A DNA stretch of 64,000 nt, taken from NCBI GenBank assembly GCA_910589415.1, contig OU342630.1, forward strand, positions 14,231,867 through 14,295,866, given 5' to 3'. Positions 31,319 through 42,866 of the stretch are shown here, one piece after another (positions within the stretch are counted from its first letter, which is position 1; each line of letters starts with the position of its first letter). This DNA is from Malachius bipustulatus. Its lineage: Eukaryota; Arthropoda; Insecta; Coleoptera; Melyridae. Both the position numbers and the translations under genes were made by a program. A model generated the notes under the pieces. It saw nothing but the letters and a program-made list of their open reading frames with translations. It searched no databases and was not told where the DNA came from.

Positions 31319-31905
31319 CGCAAGAAGGTTTTTTTAAATGGAATGCTCCTATGTTATTGCATTTTTAGATTGTCTGAGAAGAGAAAATAAGATTGGCTTT
31401 TACAGTTGGTGTTTAAATTTCAGAAGTTTTTGAGTTATAAACAAGTGAAAATCGTCATTTTTCAAGTTCAAGGCCCTGTACAACGAAAACGGCTGAAGAT
31501 AGAGAAAAACGGCTTACATATGTCCCTATTTTAACTTTTCATGTACCTACTATCCCATGATGCAGATGAAATGTTTATACAGGGTGATAAACATTTGTAA
31601 AATTCTGAGATTTCTCCATGCGCCGCAAAATAAAAAAAAAAACAAACAAAGTACATTGAAAGTGTTTCTATACCATAGGATAGTCCTACATAGAAAAGTT
31701 AAAATAGGGACATGTAAGCCGTTTTTCTCTATCTTGAACCTTTTTCGTTGTACAGGGCCTTGAACTTGAAAAATGACGATTTTCACTTGTTTATAACTCA
31801 AAAACTTCTGAATTTAAACACCAACTTTAAAAGCCAATCTTATTTTCTCTTCTCAGACAATCTAAAAATGCAATAACATAGGATCATTCCATTTAAAAAA
31901 ACATA
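31319..31905. mobile_element. Palindromic element sharing its core with 36229-37883
   Basis: Outer arms (AAATGGAATG...GATTGTCTGAGAAGAG) pair with 31840-31905. The inner part (TCGTCATTTTTCAAGTTCAA, then AACGGCTTACAT) also pairs and is the same as in the larger palindrome at 36.2-37.9 kb, but the outer arms differ. A single, unpaired TACAGGGTGATAAA lies in the loop (about 31573). Confidence 0.75.
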
Positions 31906-32077
31906 ATTTTGATATGCCACTGTCATATGGGACACTCTATATACTCCAAAATAATTTTAAATTATGGCTATTGTGATTCTGTAGCGGTACTTGAATTTTT
32001 AAAAAGTTTTTTGAAAAAGTCCATCGTTCGGCCTACAGAGACCCCTTCGAATAAGCTGGGACACGCTGTATTTATAC
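31906..32077 (-). mobile_element. Half repeat, inverted partner of 20389-20556
   Basis: Reads GATATGCCACTGTCATATGG through AAGCTGGGACACGCTGTA, the reverse complement of the 20389 copy. It abuts the preceding palindrome. Confidence 0.6.
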
Positions 32078-32127
32078 AATATATTTTTTTATATTACACA
32101 ATAATAACCACAACAATAACCTTTATA

Positions 32128-33181
32128 CAGGGTGTATCTAAAATAAACCGAGAAAATTCAGGGGGTGATTGATGAGATCATTTTAAGAAAAAAAGTAAGT
32201 AGGTATGAACGTATGTCCTAAGAGGGTCAGCTTTTTAACTACAGGGTGTTGAAAATGCAAGAAAAAAATCGTTTTTTAATAATAACTTTGATAACAATCA
32301 ATAAATATTTTCGTCAAAATTTGTGTACACCTTCCATGCATCAAGAGGCATTTTCCAACGTATAACTTTTAGTTATTGTAGCAGTGACGTTCATGCAAGT
32401 CGTGTTACAAATAATATTTTTGAAAAAAAGTACTCCACTGCTTTTTTATGAAAGTAAAATTATTTTTTAAATCCCCTTTCATTTCAGAGTAAATAATGAT
32501 CTCTTGACTTTTTTTAACTGATGCAAGGCTTTCTGATAAAAAAATAAATAGCATATGTTTAGACACCTGTGCTTTGAGTAGAGAGAGTTGGATTTTACAA
32601 ATAAATTCACAAATTCGACAGTTTCGCTTTTATTTACGTTAAACGACGTTTTATTATCCACAGGCCATTTTTCTAAGAGTCAGATATTATGAGAACACGG
32701 TTTTTTTCTATCGGAGTACAGATTGAATCGAACTTCTGGAGTTCTGTAGCAGTTTCTATAGGCAACCTAAAAATGTATTCTATTTTTTTTGGCCGAAAAG
32801 CTTGTATATCGGTTGAATAAAAGTCAAATGATCATATATTTACTCAAAAATGAAAGAGGATTTGAAAAATAATTTTATTTTCATAAGAAAGCAGTGGCGG
32901 AGGTACTATATTTTTTCAAAAATATTAAATGTAACTAGACTTGCACGAACGCCACTGCTACAATAACTAAAAGTTATACTGTGGGAAATGCCTCTTGATG
33001 CATGGAAGTTATACACAAATTTTCACGAAAATATCTTGATTCTTATCAAGTTAATATTAAAAAACGATTTTTTCCTTGAAACTTCAACACCATGTTCCCT
33101 AGCTGTAGTTAAAAAGTGATCTCGTCAATGATCTCATCAATCACCCCCTGAATTTTCTCGATTCATTTTAGATACACCCTG
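32128..33181. mobile_element. Palindromic transposon, 1.05 kb, CAGGGTGTATC ends
   Basis: Starts TA-CAGGGTGTATCTAAAAT and ends ATTTTAGATACACCCTG, with arms of about 450 bp. The right flank is CT rather than TA, so that edge has changed or moved. The half copy at 26769-27340 belongs to the same family. Confidence 0.8.
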
Positions 33182-33439
33182 CTGTTATATTGGGCACCGC
33201 AAGCTGAATCATAATCTGCACAGGATGAGTTTTTGTTCCTAGATGTTTCTATTTTTTTTTATCAAGAAACTCGAGTTTTTTTATTCACTTTTTGCACTTT
33301 TATTCAAGTTTCTTATCTTGGACAGTTTTCCAGTAATTAATTTTTTATTGTGGATCTACACTCTGTCTGCATGAGTTCTAAACATTTAATCTAAATTTTA
33401 ATTAAAAATTAAAATCTAAAAAAATATATTTTAATAATA

Positions 33440-33560
33440 ATTTCAACAATAACGATGTTCCACCACTGATTCCTGGGTTTTAAGCAGAATATGACGATTT
33501 AACCGAAACTATACATGTATGTCTAAAATGGCTTCCTCTCGACATACAGCCCTTCAAAAA
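33440..33560. repeat. Fragment of the family found at 60570-61060
   Basis: CCACTGATTCCTGGG, ATATGACGATTTAACCGAA and the following bases align with 60600-60680 and, inverted, with 59345-59456. No ends are preserved. Confidence 0.5.
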
Positions 33561-33600
33561 GAGTCGACTATAAATACCATAATATAATATGGTACTTCTA

Positions 33601-34249
33601 CAGGGTGATCAGTAACTCGCGCACTCCGAATGCAGGGCGATATAGAGTCCATTAAAATTAAGGATATTCTGCAAAAAAAAATTGAATCCAACGGTTGGTT
33701 TTCAAGTTACAGGAGCTTCCCTCATCCGAGTTTAAAGGTAATTTTTTCAATTACCGTGATCAAAATTAATGAAAAATTCAGGTTACTGTAATGTCTGTAC
33801 GCTGTACTAAGCAATAATGACTGTTGTAATTCAAGTACAATAAAGAAATTTGTAATTATAATTGTAATTGTAATTGGATACCATATTAATGCATCAATTT
33901 TATTCCACAAAGATTCAAATTTTCTTTACAGAGGAATTGAGAATGTTGGAAATTGATACCATATCTAAATCTGAACGAAATTTGAAGTTTGGCAGCCGCC
34001 TATAAACTCAACTGAGAATATAAAATATTCAAATGCCTTCGTTGCTATGGAAATAAAAATATTAACAATACCATCTAACTCGAACTTATTCACATGTTCA
34101 GTGCAGTGTTGTCACCTTTATTTTTACAAAAATTGTCATATCTTTGGAAGAAAAGAACTTACAACACTGCAGTAAGAAAATTTACCACTCTTAAAAAGTG
34201 AAGTTTACCGCAGCATATGCTCTGAGTGCGCGAGTTACTGATGACCCTG
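33601..34249. mobile_element. Inverted-repeat transposon, 649 bp, with TA duplications
   Basis: TA-CAGGGTGATCAGTAACTCG to CGAGTTACTGATGACCCTG-TA. The terminal repeats are about 26 bp with one mismatch, and the rest is non-palindromic, unlike most members here. No transposase frame. Confidence 0.85.
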
Positions 34250-34675
34250 TATATTACTAGCGCCCGTAAGTGGAAGTGCCAGGAACACAGTGAGACAGCA
34301 AACGACTATCTCTATCTGTTTTTTAGAATACCTTTAGAATACCTCGACCGGTTGTGCGCAAGCGTCACGAGTCAGGTGGTCGAATCAGTCGAATCTGATG
34401 GCTTATTGTAGGCGTGTTCAATTCTTGGACATGCACGAAGGACTCGACGTACATTGAAGATAGAAAGAATATGTCTGCACCGTCGTATTTCCCTCCATCT
34501 CCAGACCCCCACTAGCAATATACCTAGTGGTATATTATATGTATACTTATAATAATATGATAAATATACATTTTCCAGAATAAATCAAAAATGGATTAAA
34601 TGAGAAACTCTAATTTTACCGCCTACTGCGATTATTCTCAAGACCAATAGATGTGAAAAAATCGGTTCTGTGCTA

Positions 34676-34790
34676 TAAAAAAACCTTCTTGCGCATGTAA
34701 TCGCATAAATAGTGTATTTTTATGCGATTAAATTATGAATATTTTTGCCATTTTTAAATTGGCTTTTTGTAATTTTTCTGTGGTCATATC
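34676..34790 (-). repeat. Dispersed repeat, inverted relative to 31225-31335
   Basis: AACCTTCTTGCGCATGTAAT and TAGTGTATTTTTATGCG match 31225-31335 in reverse complement. A further diverged relative is near 46205-46290. Confidence 0.5.
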
Positions 34791-34945
34791 ATATTTTGTA
34801 TAATTACCTACGACATCGTGTGATCCACAAAATTTTTCATCAACTAGTGCCTTGGAAGAGAGAGATATAGTTATTGCAGTCATGTCTGAGCTCATTGCAC
34901 CTGAGCACACCTACCAATAGTTTGCATTTTATCTGACAGACTTGC

Positions 34946-35238
34946 AAAAAATATGACTCCAAGCTTACATAGACACACTATACACGATATATTAATTTTA
35001 TAGCCCGTTTTCAAAGGAATTGAACTCACATTTTCCCAGTAGACAATTATCGGGTGATCCACAAAATTTTTCATCAACTTAGTTCCTTGGAAAAATGAAG
35101 CATGCTTGAAAATTTTATGGATCACCCGATAGTTGTCTACTGGGAAAATTTGAGTTCAATTCCTTTGAAAACGGGCTATAAAATGAATATATTATGTATA
35201 GTATGTGTATGTAAGCTTGGAGTCATATAGAAAACTTT
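34946..35238. mobile_element. Short palindrome, 293 bp
   Basis: TATGACTCCAAGCTTACAT at the left and ATGTAAGCTTGGAGTCATA at the right enclose arms of about 140 bp with GGGTGATCCACAAAATTTT near the centre (about 35090). It lacks CAGGGTG ends, so it is a different family or an inner part. Confidence 0.75.
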
Positions 35239-35984
35239 TTTACTATCCATCGACCATTAGAGAATCGACCAATGGCGTGCGGATAAGAAACTTCTAGGAT
35301 ATGCAGCGTGCCTTGCACGCTACGTTTTCTTTTTCAAAATTTTAATTCTCGATTTGGAATATTTTTATAAAGTTCAGAAAAGTTATGATTGACTGTACAT
35401 TTTTGCTGGTGTAAGAGGCTGTATTAGGCAAAGATCACGAACGAACATCTGGCGGTCGTTAAGAAATTCTTGCTTTTGTTATTTAAGTAAGACGTAGAAA
35501 ACATGTCTGGTCGATTTTCTGTCCCGGTTCTAGGTTTTCAGAGTTTGAAAAGTATATCATCTTATGCGAATTAATTTTCCGCGTCTAACGAGACCACTCT
35601 CATCTTGCTGCTCTAGATTTCCAATTAGTTATCCAGATAAAACCTAAAATATTATTTCTTTGGGTGTGGGTTAAAAGAAAGGAAGAGGTCGTTGAGAAGA
35701 CCCATAAAGAAACATATAAAAAACTCGCATTTCGTTCCAAGTCATCGCGACAAGCCTCGAAGATATGCGGATTCACGATTGTGAAATTAAGGTTTGGATA
35801 GAGGGAGAACTTGAGAGATTGGTTGTGCTGTCGAGAGTATGCCGACGTATATGGTGAACGATATGACTTCGTCGCGTGCGAGATTTAAGTGTTGCATACC
35901 GTCAATGGTGAGATTTGGATTTGAAATAGGTCAACAGTTTCGGTTAGACAGTAGTTAGGGCGCATGGGTAGCGTCATTTCCCAG

Positions 35985-36228
35985 AAAATTATAAATAGAG
36001 ATAGAGGACGCGTCAAGTTCATTTTTCGGTCTAGATTCGGCAGTTCATGTAGCTTGTCTACAATTCGTGAATTAATAACGGTCCCTTGTGTAAGTATATA
36101 AAGGGTGGAGTTATTTCTGTGAAAGATGCAGTCTTACGTAAATAATCTTCTGAATTTAATTTTGGTCATTATAACTAATGTTCGCTTTCTTGTCTTTACA
36201 GACAAGGGACTAACGACTAACGACTAAC
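35985..36228 (+). promoter_or_regulatory. Possible promoter, 5' UTR exon and short intron
   Basis: TATAAATAG (35990-35998) is followed about 30 bases later by CAAGTTCATTTTTCGGTC. A GT-AG pair follows: donor CCCTTGT/GTAAGTAT at 36090 and acceptor TCTTTACAG/ACAAGGG ending at 36201, enclosing 112 bp. The exon ends CCCTTGT and ACAAGGG are complementary. No coding exon follows because a palindrome occupies 36229-37883. It could be a host gene start, an LTR, or chance. Confidence 0.3.
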
Positions 36229-37883
36229 TAAACTGCTCAACAAATGAAACGTTACATGACCAAATTTGCCCTAAATTTGGCACTGATAAAATTTGGATTG
36301 TTTCGAGCAATTCAATTTTTGTTTCGAGGGTTCACTAGTTCAATCCCTTGTTCATCAGTCCGTATGTTTGCAAGAACTTGGTACTTCACACAAAGTTTAT
36401 ATAGGGTGGTAAATAAAACAGTTCAAAATCTCAGAAAGTTCAGCTTGCTCCCATTTGATCAAAGATTTTTCTTTTTAAATTTCAACACAAAGATCATGAA
36501 GATGGACCTCATATCTCGAAACGGTTTTCGAATTTTCCGATTATTTCTTTTATTTACAGGGTGATCTCAAAATAACTACTTTTTGGTGTGGCAATGATAA
36601 CTTTGTTACCCGTGACTCGATTTTCAAAATGTAGGGCTCATTTTAAAGCTAAAGCTTCAAGCAAGAACACGCAAGTTTGATAATCGACTGAGGACAAAAA
36701 TTGAAAATACAGGGCTGTATTAAAACTAACCCAAATCTGAATGGCTTCCGAAATCTGGTATTAAGGAAAATTTTAAATAAAGTCAAGTTGCTTTCAAACA
36801 AACCATTCATTCTGAATACTTCAAGATGTTCTTCGCTTGCATGAGTTAAGAATTGTTGACATAAGAACAAAATTACAACTTCGTGTTTTCGAAGTGAAAA
36901 TCGTCATTTTTCAAGTTCAAGGCCCTGTACAACGAAAACGGCTGAAGATAGAGAAAAACGGCTTACATGTCCCTATTTTAACTTTTCATGTACTATCCCA
37001 TGATGTAGATAAAATGTTTATACAGGGTGATAAAAAATTTGAAAAATTCTGAGATTTCTCCACGCGTCGCCAAATAAAAAAATCAAAGAAAGTACAAATG
37101 TTTCTATACCATAGAATAGTACATGAAAAAGTAAAATATGGACATGTAAGCCGTTTTTCTCTATCTTCAGCCGTTTTCGTTGTACAGGGCCTTGAACTTG
37201 AAAAATGACGATTTTCACTTCGAAAACACGAAGTTGTAATTTTGTTCTTATGTCAACAATTCTTAACACATGCAAGCGAAGAACGTCTTGAAGTATTCAG
37301 AATGAATGGTTTGTTTGAAAGCAACTTGACTTTATTTAAAATTTTCCTTAATACCAGATTTCGGAAGCCATTCAGGTTTGGGTTAGTTTTAATACAACCC
37401 TGTATTTTCAATTTTTGTCCTTAGGCGATTATAAATCTTGCGTGTTCTTGCTTGAAGCTTAAGCTTTGAAATGAGCCCTACATTTTGAAAATCGAGTCAC
37501 GGGTAACAAAGTTATCATTGCCACACCAAAAAGTAGTTATTTTGAGATCACCCTGTAAATAAAAGAAATAATCGGAAAATTCGAAAACCGTTTCGAGATA
37601 TGAGGTCCATCTTCATGCTCTTTGTGTTGAAATTCAAAAAGAAAAATCTTTGATCAAATGGGAGCAAGCTGAACTTTCTGAGATTTTGAACTGTTTTATT
37701 TACCACCCTATATAAACTTTGTGTGAAGTACCAAGTTCTTGCAAACATACAAACTGATAAACAAGGGATTGAACTAGTGAACCCTTGAAACAAAAATTGA
37801 ATTGCTCGAAACAATCCAAATTTTATCAGTGCCAAAGTTAGGGCAAATTTGATCATGTAACGTTTCATTTGTTGAGCAGTTTA
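36229..37883. mobile_element. Giant palindrome, 1.65 kb, with nested CAGGGTG ends
   Basis: Arms of about 770 bp pair from AAACTGCTCAACAAATG (36229) to CATTTGTTGAGCAGTTT (37883), centred near 37056. Within the arms a CAGGGTGATCTC end occurs symmetrically at 36557 and 37555, and an unpaired TACAGGGTGATAAA sits in the centre (37020). So at least two layers of the same end type are stacked. Frames of 106 residues appear on both arms as mirror images and are not genes. Confidence 0.85.
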
Positions 37884-37889
37884 CTTACT

Positions 37890-38115
37890 TCTAGGTTTCG
37901 ATTTCTAGCTTCAGACTTACTTCTTTTGACTTACTTTTGAGCTTCAAATTCTAGAGTGTTAGGTCCCGACTTCCAGTTTCAATTTTTCAACTACTAATTT
38001 CCGATTTCCAGTTTTTGATCCCGAGCTTTGAATTTCTAAGTTTTAACTTTTGATTCCTGAATTTTAATTTCGAACTTCTAGTTCTGAGTTTTGAGTTCCA
38101 ACTTTTAAACTTCTG
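37890..38115. repeat. Degenerate short-unit repeat
   Basis: Successive phrases such as TTTCGATTTCTAGCTTC, GACTTCCAGTTTCAATTT and CGAACTTCTAGTTCTGAG form a loose repeat of about 12-17 bases. It probably arose by slippage. It starts right after the giant palindrome. Confidence 0.5.
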
Positions 38116-39849
38116 ATTTACATGAAAGTTTACATAAAGATTTGATCATGTGGAGGCTTATGTAGGTACCTACCTATGTAGGTACTAACCTGTGTGAAGG
38201 GTTATATTTGAAGAAGCTTGGAGAAATAAAGAAGAGTGGTGGAGTTTAGTTTGGAGGCATGGGAGGTTTCATCAGGCAGAGGTCCTAGCGCTTTGATATT
38301 TGGTCGTTACAAGGTTGAAGGGGGAGCAGTCCAGCTCATCCGGCACCTGGAGCACCAACCAAGGGGTGCTAACACCAGTACAAAGGCAGTTCCAGTAACC
38401 ATGCCGGCCTATTCTTTGATCATTGCGTTTATGTTAGAGGAACCTTAGTTCATCAGTTTTGAAATGGAGTTTTGAATATTAAGGTATGTCTTTATGAGTG
38501 AATAAACTTTTGCTATTTTCCAACAACCAAGAAAATTAAATAAATTCAAGTACAGTGTTTAATTGATTTCATCACCTATGACTTTCTAAGTGAATCTGAT
38601 TTTTGATAATATGTTATGAACTTTTATTGTGGTCAACAAGTGACTAATGTAATGGTTATGTGTAAAAATAATTTATTAAATTTATCGTGTGTGTTTAGGA
38701 TTTTGAGTTAGAGATGATCATTTTGTAAATTAAATTTTGAATTTCAGATTTTGTAGGTAGATACCTGTTTTTATATTGAAACTTTTGCTTAAGATAAATT
38801 TAAATTTTTGATAGATAACTTCTGATCTAACTCTGAGTTCTATTCAGAACCATACCTATGTGTTATAGTTTAGAAATTGTTTAATAGAATATGAGCTTTA
38901 GAAATTTTATCTGAGCTATTGAAATGATATAGGTACCTATCTTGAATTTTAGTCATGTAAGTTTGATATCATTGGTAATAAGGTAATATTTATGTTTGAA
39001 TGTTTGAATCAGGATTACTGATTTTGATTATTAAATTTATTGTTTATGTGTAAGATCTATTGGTGATTACCAGTCTATTGTACTGATGAAATTGATTTTA
39101 ATAAATCTTTGTATTAAAATTTAACAATTTTAGAGTATTGAGAATCAACCCTCCTCATGTTCTTTTTAAATCATTTATTCAGAAATTAGAGTAACATCAA
39201 GAATAAGGTGATATATTCTGGGATATTTTGGTGAAGTTTATCAATTTTTTGTTATTGTTTTTAAAATTGTTAGGAGTTACTACGGGTCCAGTCTGGTTCG
39301 GTGAATGCTGGATTTTCCAGAGGAAGGCCACATTTATCTGTCCTGGACTGGATAAACACAACGAACCTTTTGATTAAGTTTGGTTTGGTTTGATACTTTG
39401 GAAATTTAGACGATCACTTTTCAAAATTTAAAATTTATTTTCGTTTCGACATTTAGAATATTTGGGTGGGGCATTCGAAATTTGATATGTTCCACTCGAC
39501 AGGCCAATGTGGCTAATGTTACAAATTTGCCTAGTCACATTGAGATCTGTCAATAGCCACCTCCTTCTTTTCTGGGTTAAGGTAAGTGAATTATATTTTT
39601 TTTTATTATTCAAATTTTTGAGTGGGAGTAAGCGAGGGGGAGGAAGGCTCCAGATAAAAAGTGATACCTAAGTGACATTGAAAACAGGAACACCCGATAT
39701 GCCAATGTTTGTATAAGACTATTATTATGTCAGTCCATTATTGGTCTTAAAAGTTATAGTAGGCGGTGAAATTCTGAATTTTTTAATTTAATTCATTTTT
39801 TACTTATTCTGGAAAATCTATCACTTCTTGCCCTTGTATAATAAATATA
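38116..39849. other. Intergenic DNA, partly low complexity
   Basis: No recognisable gene. A 70-residue frame at 38236-38448 and a GC-richer stretch at 38250-38440 have no domain I recognise. 39660-39830 contains an inverted fragment (AAAACAGGAACACCC; TATTCTGGAAAATC) of the 60570-61060 family. Confidence 0.4.
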
Positions 39850-40852
39850 CAGGGTGCACCATGTATCCTTCTCTATATTGCTATCTCATGAACGCTAAGA
39901 GATACAGGTCGGTTAAATTAGAGAAAAGATGCGCAGTATTGTGGCCATGTCTAATCCGTCAAGACATGCAAGATATTTGTGACTACCTACTCGTGAAGTA
40001 TCCTGAAAAAACTGAAAAATCGATATTTCTTATTTTTGCCATATCTTGTTTATTATTAAAAATTAATAAATAATTTTTTGTAGGCTTACATAAGCCGTTC
40101 AGATCTATCCATCTGTCATTACAAAAATTTTCAAGGCCTACTATAGATCCAAGGGTTTTCACAGTCAACTTTCGTTTTTCTTATGGCCGCCATATTATTT
40201 TTTTATGTCGTTCGATATGAAAAAAATAATGGAAACCAAAAATTAATAAACTTCCAAAATTTTAATTTTATTTTTATTATTCTTTTTTCAAAGGAAAACA
40301 AAAAAATCATCTAAAAACGTCAACATTTGTAAAATACGCCGAAATAGTGCTTGTCTTATGGTTTTTTAATTTATCTATGAAATTCGGTCTTAAAAGTTGT
40401 CTTTTTTGTAAAGAAAAAAGAAGAATAAAATTGTTTTTTTATTTTTTTTTGAACTTTAACAATTTTTAGTTTCAATGATTTTTTTTATACCGAACAACAT
40501 AAAAAAACAATATGGTGGCTATAAGAAAAACGAAAGTTGACTATGAAAATCCTGGGATCTAGTCGGCTTTAAATTTTTTTTTGAAATGTCAGATGGGTAG
40601 CTCTTGCCGACTTATGTAAGTCCATAAAAAATTATTTATTAATCTCAAATAATAAGAAAGATATGGCAAAAATAAGAAATCTCGTTTTTTTCAGTTTTTT
40701 CAGGATATTTCAGGAAAGGTCACAGATATTTTGTATGTCTTGACTGATTCGAGATGGCCACAAAATTGCGCTTCTTTGAACTTGTTTTACCGACCCTGTA
40801 TCTGTTAGCGTTAAGAGATAGCAATATAGAGAAGGATACATGGTGCACCCTG
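39850..40852. mobile_element. Palindromic transposon, 1003 bp, same core as 43473-44464
   Basis: TA-CAGGGTGCACCATGTATCC to GGATACATGGTGCACCCTG-TA. Its core (from about 39900 to 40802) is shared with the elements at 43473 and 59081, for example GGTCGGTTAAATTAGAGAAA and CATAAGAAAAACGAAAGTTG. The outer 50 bp on both sides are unrelated to those of its relatives. Confidence 0.87.
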
Positions 40853-40862
40853 TATAGTTTAG

Positions 40863-41036
40863 TTCAAAATTAATTTCATTCAAGAAGCTGCAAATACAGC
40901 ATGCAGAAGTTTGTTGCCGGACAAATCTAAAGACCGGTGCAATCAAACTTATGAAAATTTCAATAAATGGTGTGCAATAAATGATGCTACTACAATAACT
41001 GAAGACGTTTTACTGGCGTTTTTCTTAGAAAAATGA
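40863..41036 (+). pseudogene. Crypton-like recombinase N-terminal fragment
   Basis: 57 codons: FIQEAANTACRSLLPDKSKD, then TYENFNKWCAIND and ITEDVLLAFFLEK. The pattern LLPDKSK-x-RY...F..W......-ENVLLAFF is the SAM-like N-terminal domain of Crypton/KIAA1958-type tyrosine recombinases common in insects. It ends at a TGA and no catalytic domain follows. It starts ten bases after the palindrome at 39850-40852, whose other flank has no matching coding sequence. Confidence 0.55.
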
Positions 41037-41043
41037 AAGACTA

Positions 41044-41467
41044 GGGGAGAGTGGGGTAAGATGACGAGGTGGGTAAGATCACGAAGTTAAAATATTTTAA
41101 ATTCAGTTAAAGAGGCCTGTAAGGTGTTGATGTCATTGTGATCCTGTACATTTTAAGTTTTAAATTTTCCTTATAGATGTCTCCCCTGTTCGACGGAATA
41201 ACGTTACTGGAGATTGTTAAATTACGTGCATGTCGTACCGTACTAAAATTGCGTGCTAAGAAATAAGGAATTTCTCAGTAATTAACGGCGACGGCGAGTT
41301 TCAACCAATAATTTGTCAGCAGTTACTTTAATTCATCTGCTTTAGTTATTTGGACATCACAACCGATTTCAGTCTGGCGCTAATATTTGCCCACAAAAGG
41401 TAGGTTGCATTTAGGCAAGGAGCAAGTTGACGCGGGTAAGTTGACGAATTCGTCATACTTACCCCGC
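41044..41467. mobile_element. MITE-like pogo relative with GGGGTAAG ends
   Basis: Begins GGGGAGAGTGGGGTAAGATG and ends with the inverted GAATTCGTCATACTTACCCC. The ends resemble those of the decayed pogo-like element that starts at 41509. No coding sequence. Confidence 0.55.
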
Positions 41468-41508
41468 ATAATCTAAGAATTTAGGACGGTGTACTGAAAA
41501 TATTATTA

Positions 41509-42370
41509 GGGGAGAGTGGGGTAAGTTGACGATGTTAAGAACAAAGTTGTCTCAATAATTAACAACAAACAAATATATTATTGTTATATTTAAATTATTT
41601 TAATAAACATTTTGACAATGAAAATAAAACGCAACAACGTAGAATAAACTATCATTCTAAAAAAAAACACGGAAAAACTAAACTTATACAATTCTTCATC
41701 TTACCCCAAGAGTAGGACAAGTTGACGAAACTATTGGGGTATGTTGATGAATGAAATTCTCAGGGCTCTTCATTCGCAGAGGTCGTAGATATATGGTCCA
41801 CAGCTATCATAACTGCTACAAGATTCATGCCACCAGGACTTACAGCCATTAGTGTATACGTATTCAATCTTCATCTGGGGGATCGGTGTATGAACTCCGA
41901 CACCCAGGACAGACGACGTTGTTAGAATTTAAACCATTCGAAGTTTCGTTTGTCCTACTTGCCACTTCCGTTTGTGTATTTTGCGTGCAAAAAACATTTG
42001 ACTTTACATTCTTAATTTTCTTATGTTGTTTAGAAAATAAACAAACCTTTTTGCAGATAGACTGCCTAGAATTGAATGCCATATTTTACTTTTATCATTA
42101 ATATAATATGCTTTTGGAAAACTCTATCTGCTCTTGGTCAGTGAATGTGGCACTAAATCTTCCTCCATGAACAGGTAACTCCTTTGTTATAATTGTCGTT
42201 ATATTCTTTTTTATATGTCTTCGCAGTACCTAAGTACAACTTCTGGAATATCCTAAATTATACTTCCCATGTTACAAGACATGCGTTCCTCTTCAACGTC
42301 ATGCATTGCGACAATTAAGCTATCTTCTGTCCAATTTTTCCTATCGGATTTTTTTTTGCAATTTCTGGGA
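41509..42370 (-). pseudogene. Decayed pogo-like (Tigger/jerky) transposase, centre deleted
   Basis: The 3' end has GGGGAGAGTGGGGTAAGTTG (41509-41528). On the minus strand 42350-42140 encodes the helix-turn-helix head: NWTEDSLIVAMHDVEEERMS, then, after shifts, ELPVHGGRFSATFTDQEQIE. 42082-41770 encodes the Cys-rich tail: NNVVCPGCRSSYTDPPDED, then CKSWWHESC and YIYDLC. The DDE core between them is missing and several stops and frameshifts occur. The 5' end is interrupted by the hammerhead element at 42433. Confidence 0.7.
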
Positions 42371-42766
42371 ATCTGAAGAATATAATAACCAAGACATTTC
42401 AAAATTAGACTGCTTAAAGGCATTTATAAATCCCTGTTTGGGACTCTTCAGTACAATGTATCTACCAACACACAGCACAGTTTAGATCACGGATCCCGTG
42501 AGCAGAATGCATAGAAATAAAAATAAAAATAAAATAAAAAGGCACGGTGGGTTAGGCTTGCGCCATAGGATACACCCCAGACAGCCATAATGCATGCCAA
42601 AAATGAGTGCAGTGCCTCCCGATGTGCATGAAGTAGGTAAAGCCCCTACTAGGCGTTGCTAGACAAAAGATGCCCACCGTGCCTTTTTATTTTATTTTTA
42701 TTTTTATTTCTATGCATTCTGCTCACGGGATCCGTGATCTAAACTGTGCTGTGTGTTGGTAGATAC

Positions 42767-42811
42767 ATTGTACTGAAGAGTCCCAAACAGGACGAAACAC
42801 GTGTCTACAAT
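42767..42811 (+). ncRNA. Type I hammerhead self-cleaving ribozyme 1
   Basis: All core parts are present. Stem I is ATTGTA (42767-42772) with TACAAT (42806-42811). The core is CTGAAGA (42773-42779; CUGANGA allows any base at the seventh core position). Stem II is GTCC, loop CAAACA, GGAC (42780-42793), followed by GAAA (42794-42797). Stem III is the short palindrome CACGTG (42798-42803) with a U closing pair. The cleavage triplet is GUC, with cut expected after 42805. Such a short stem III is known in newt and Penelope hammerheads, which work best as dimers. Confidence 0.92.
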
Positions 42812-42847
42812 TTCCGCCTCTGCTCACAGCACAACATTAATGGATGG

Positions 42848-42866
42848 CATGTTGTCTGACAACATG
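42848..42866 (+). repeat. Perfect hairpin downstream of ribozyme 1
   Basis: CATGTTGT-CTG-ACAACATG, an 8-bp stem with a 3-base loop. It is repeated at 43168-43186 in the second copy and sits in the 5' part of the would-be cleaved monomer RNA. Confidence 0.8.

Noticed and set aside
36244..37868. Paired 106-residue frames on opposite strands
   Set aside because: Mirror images produced by the palindrome; same sequence read from both arms, no domain.
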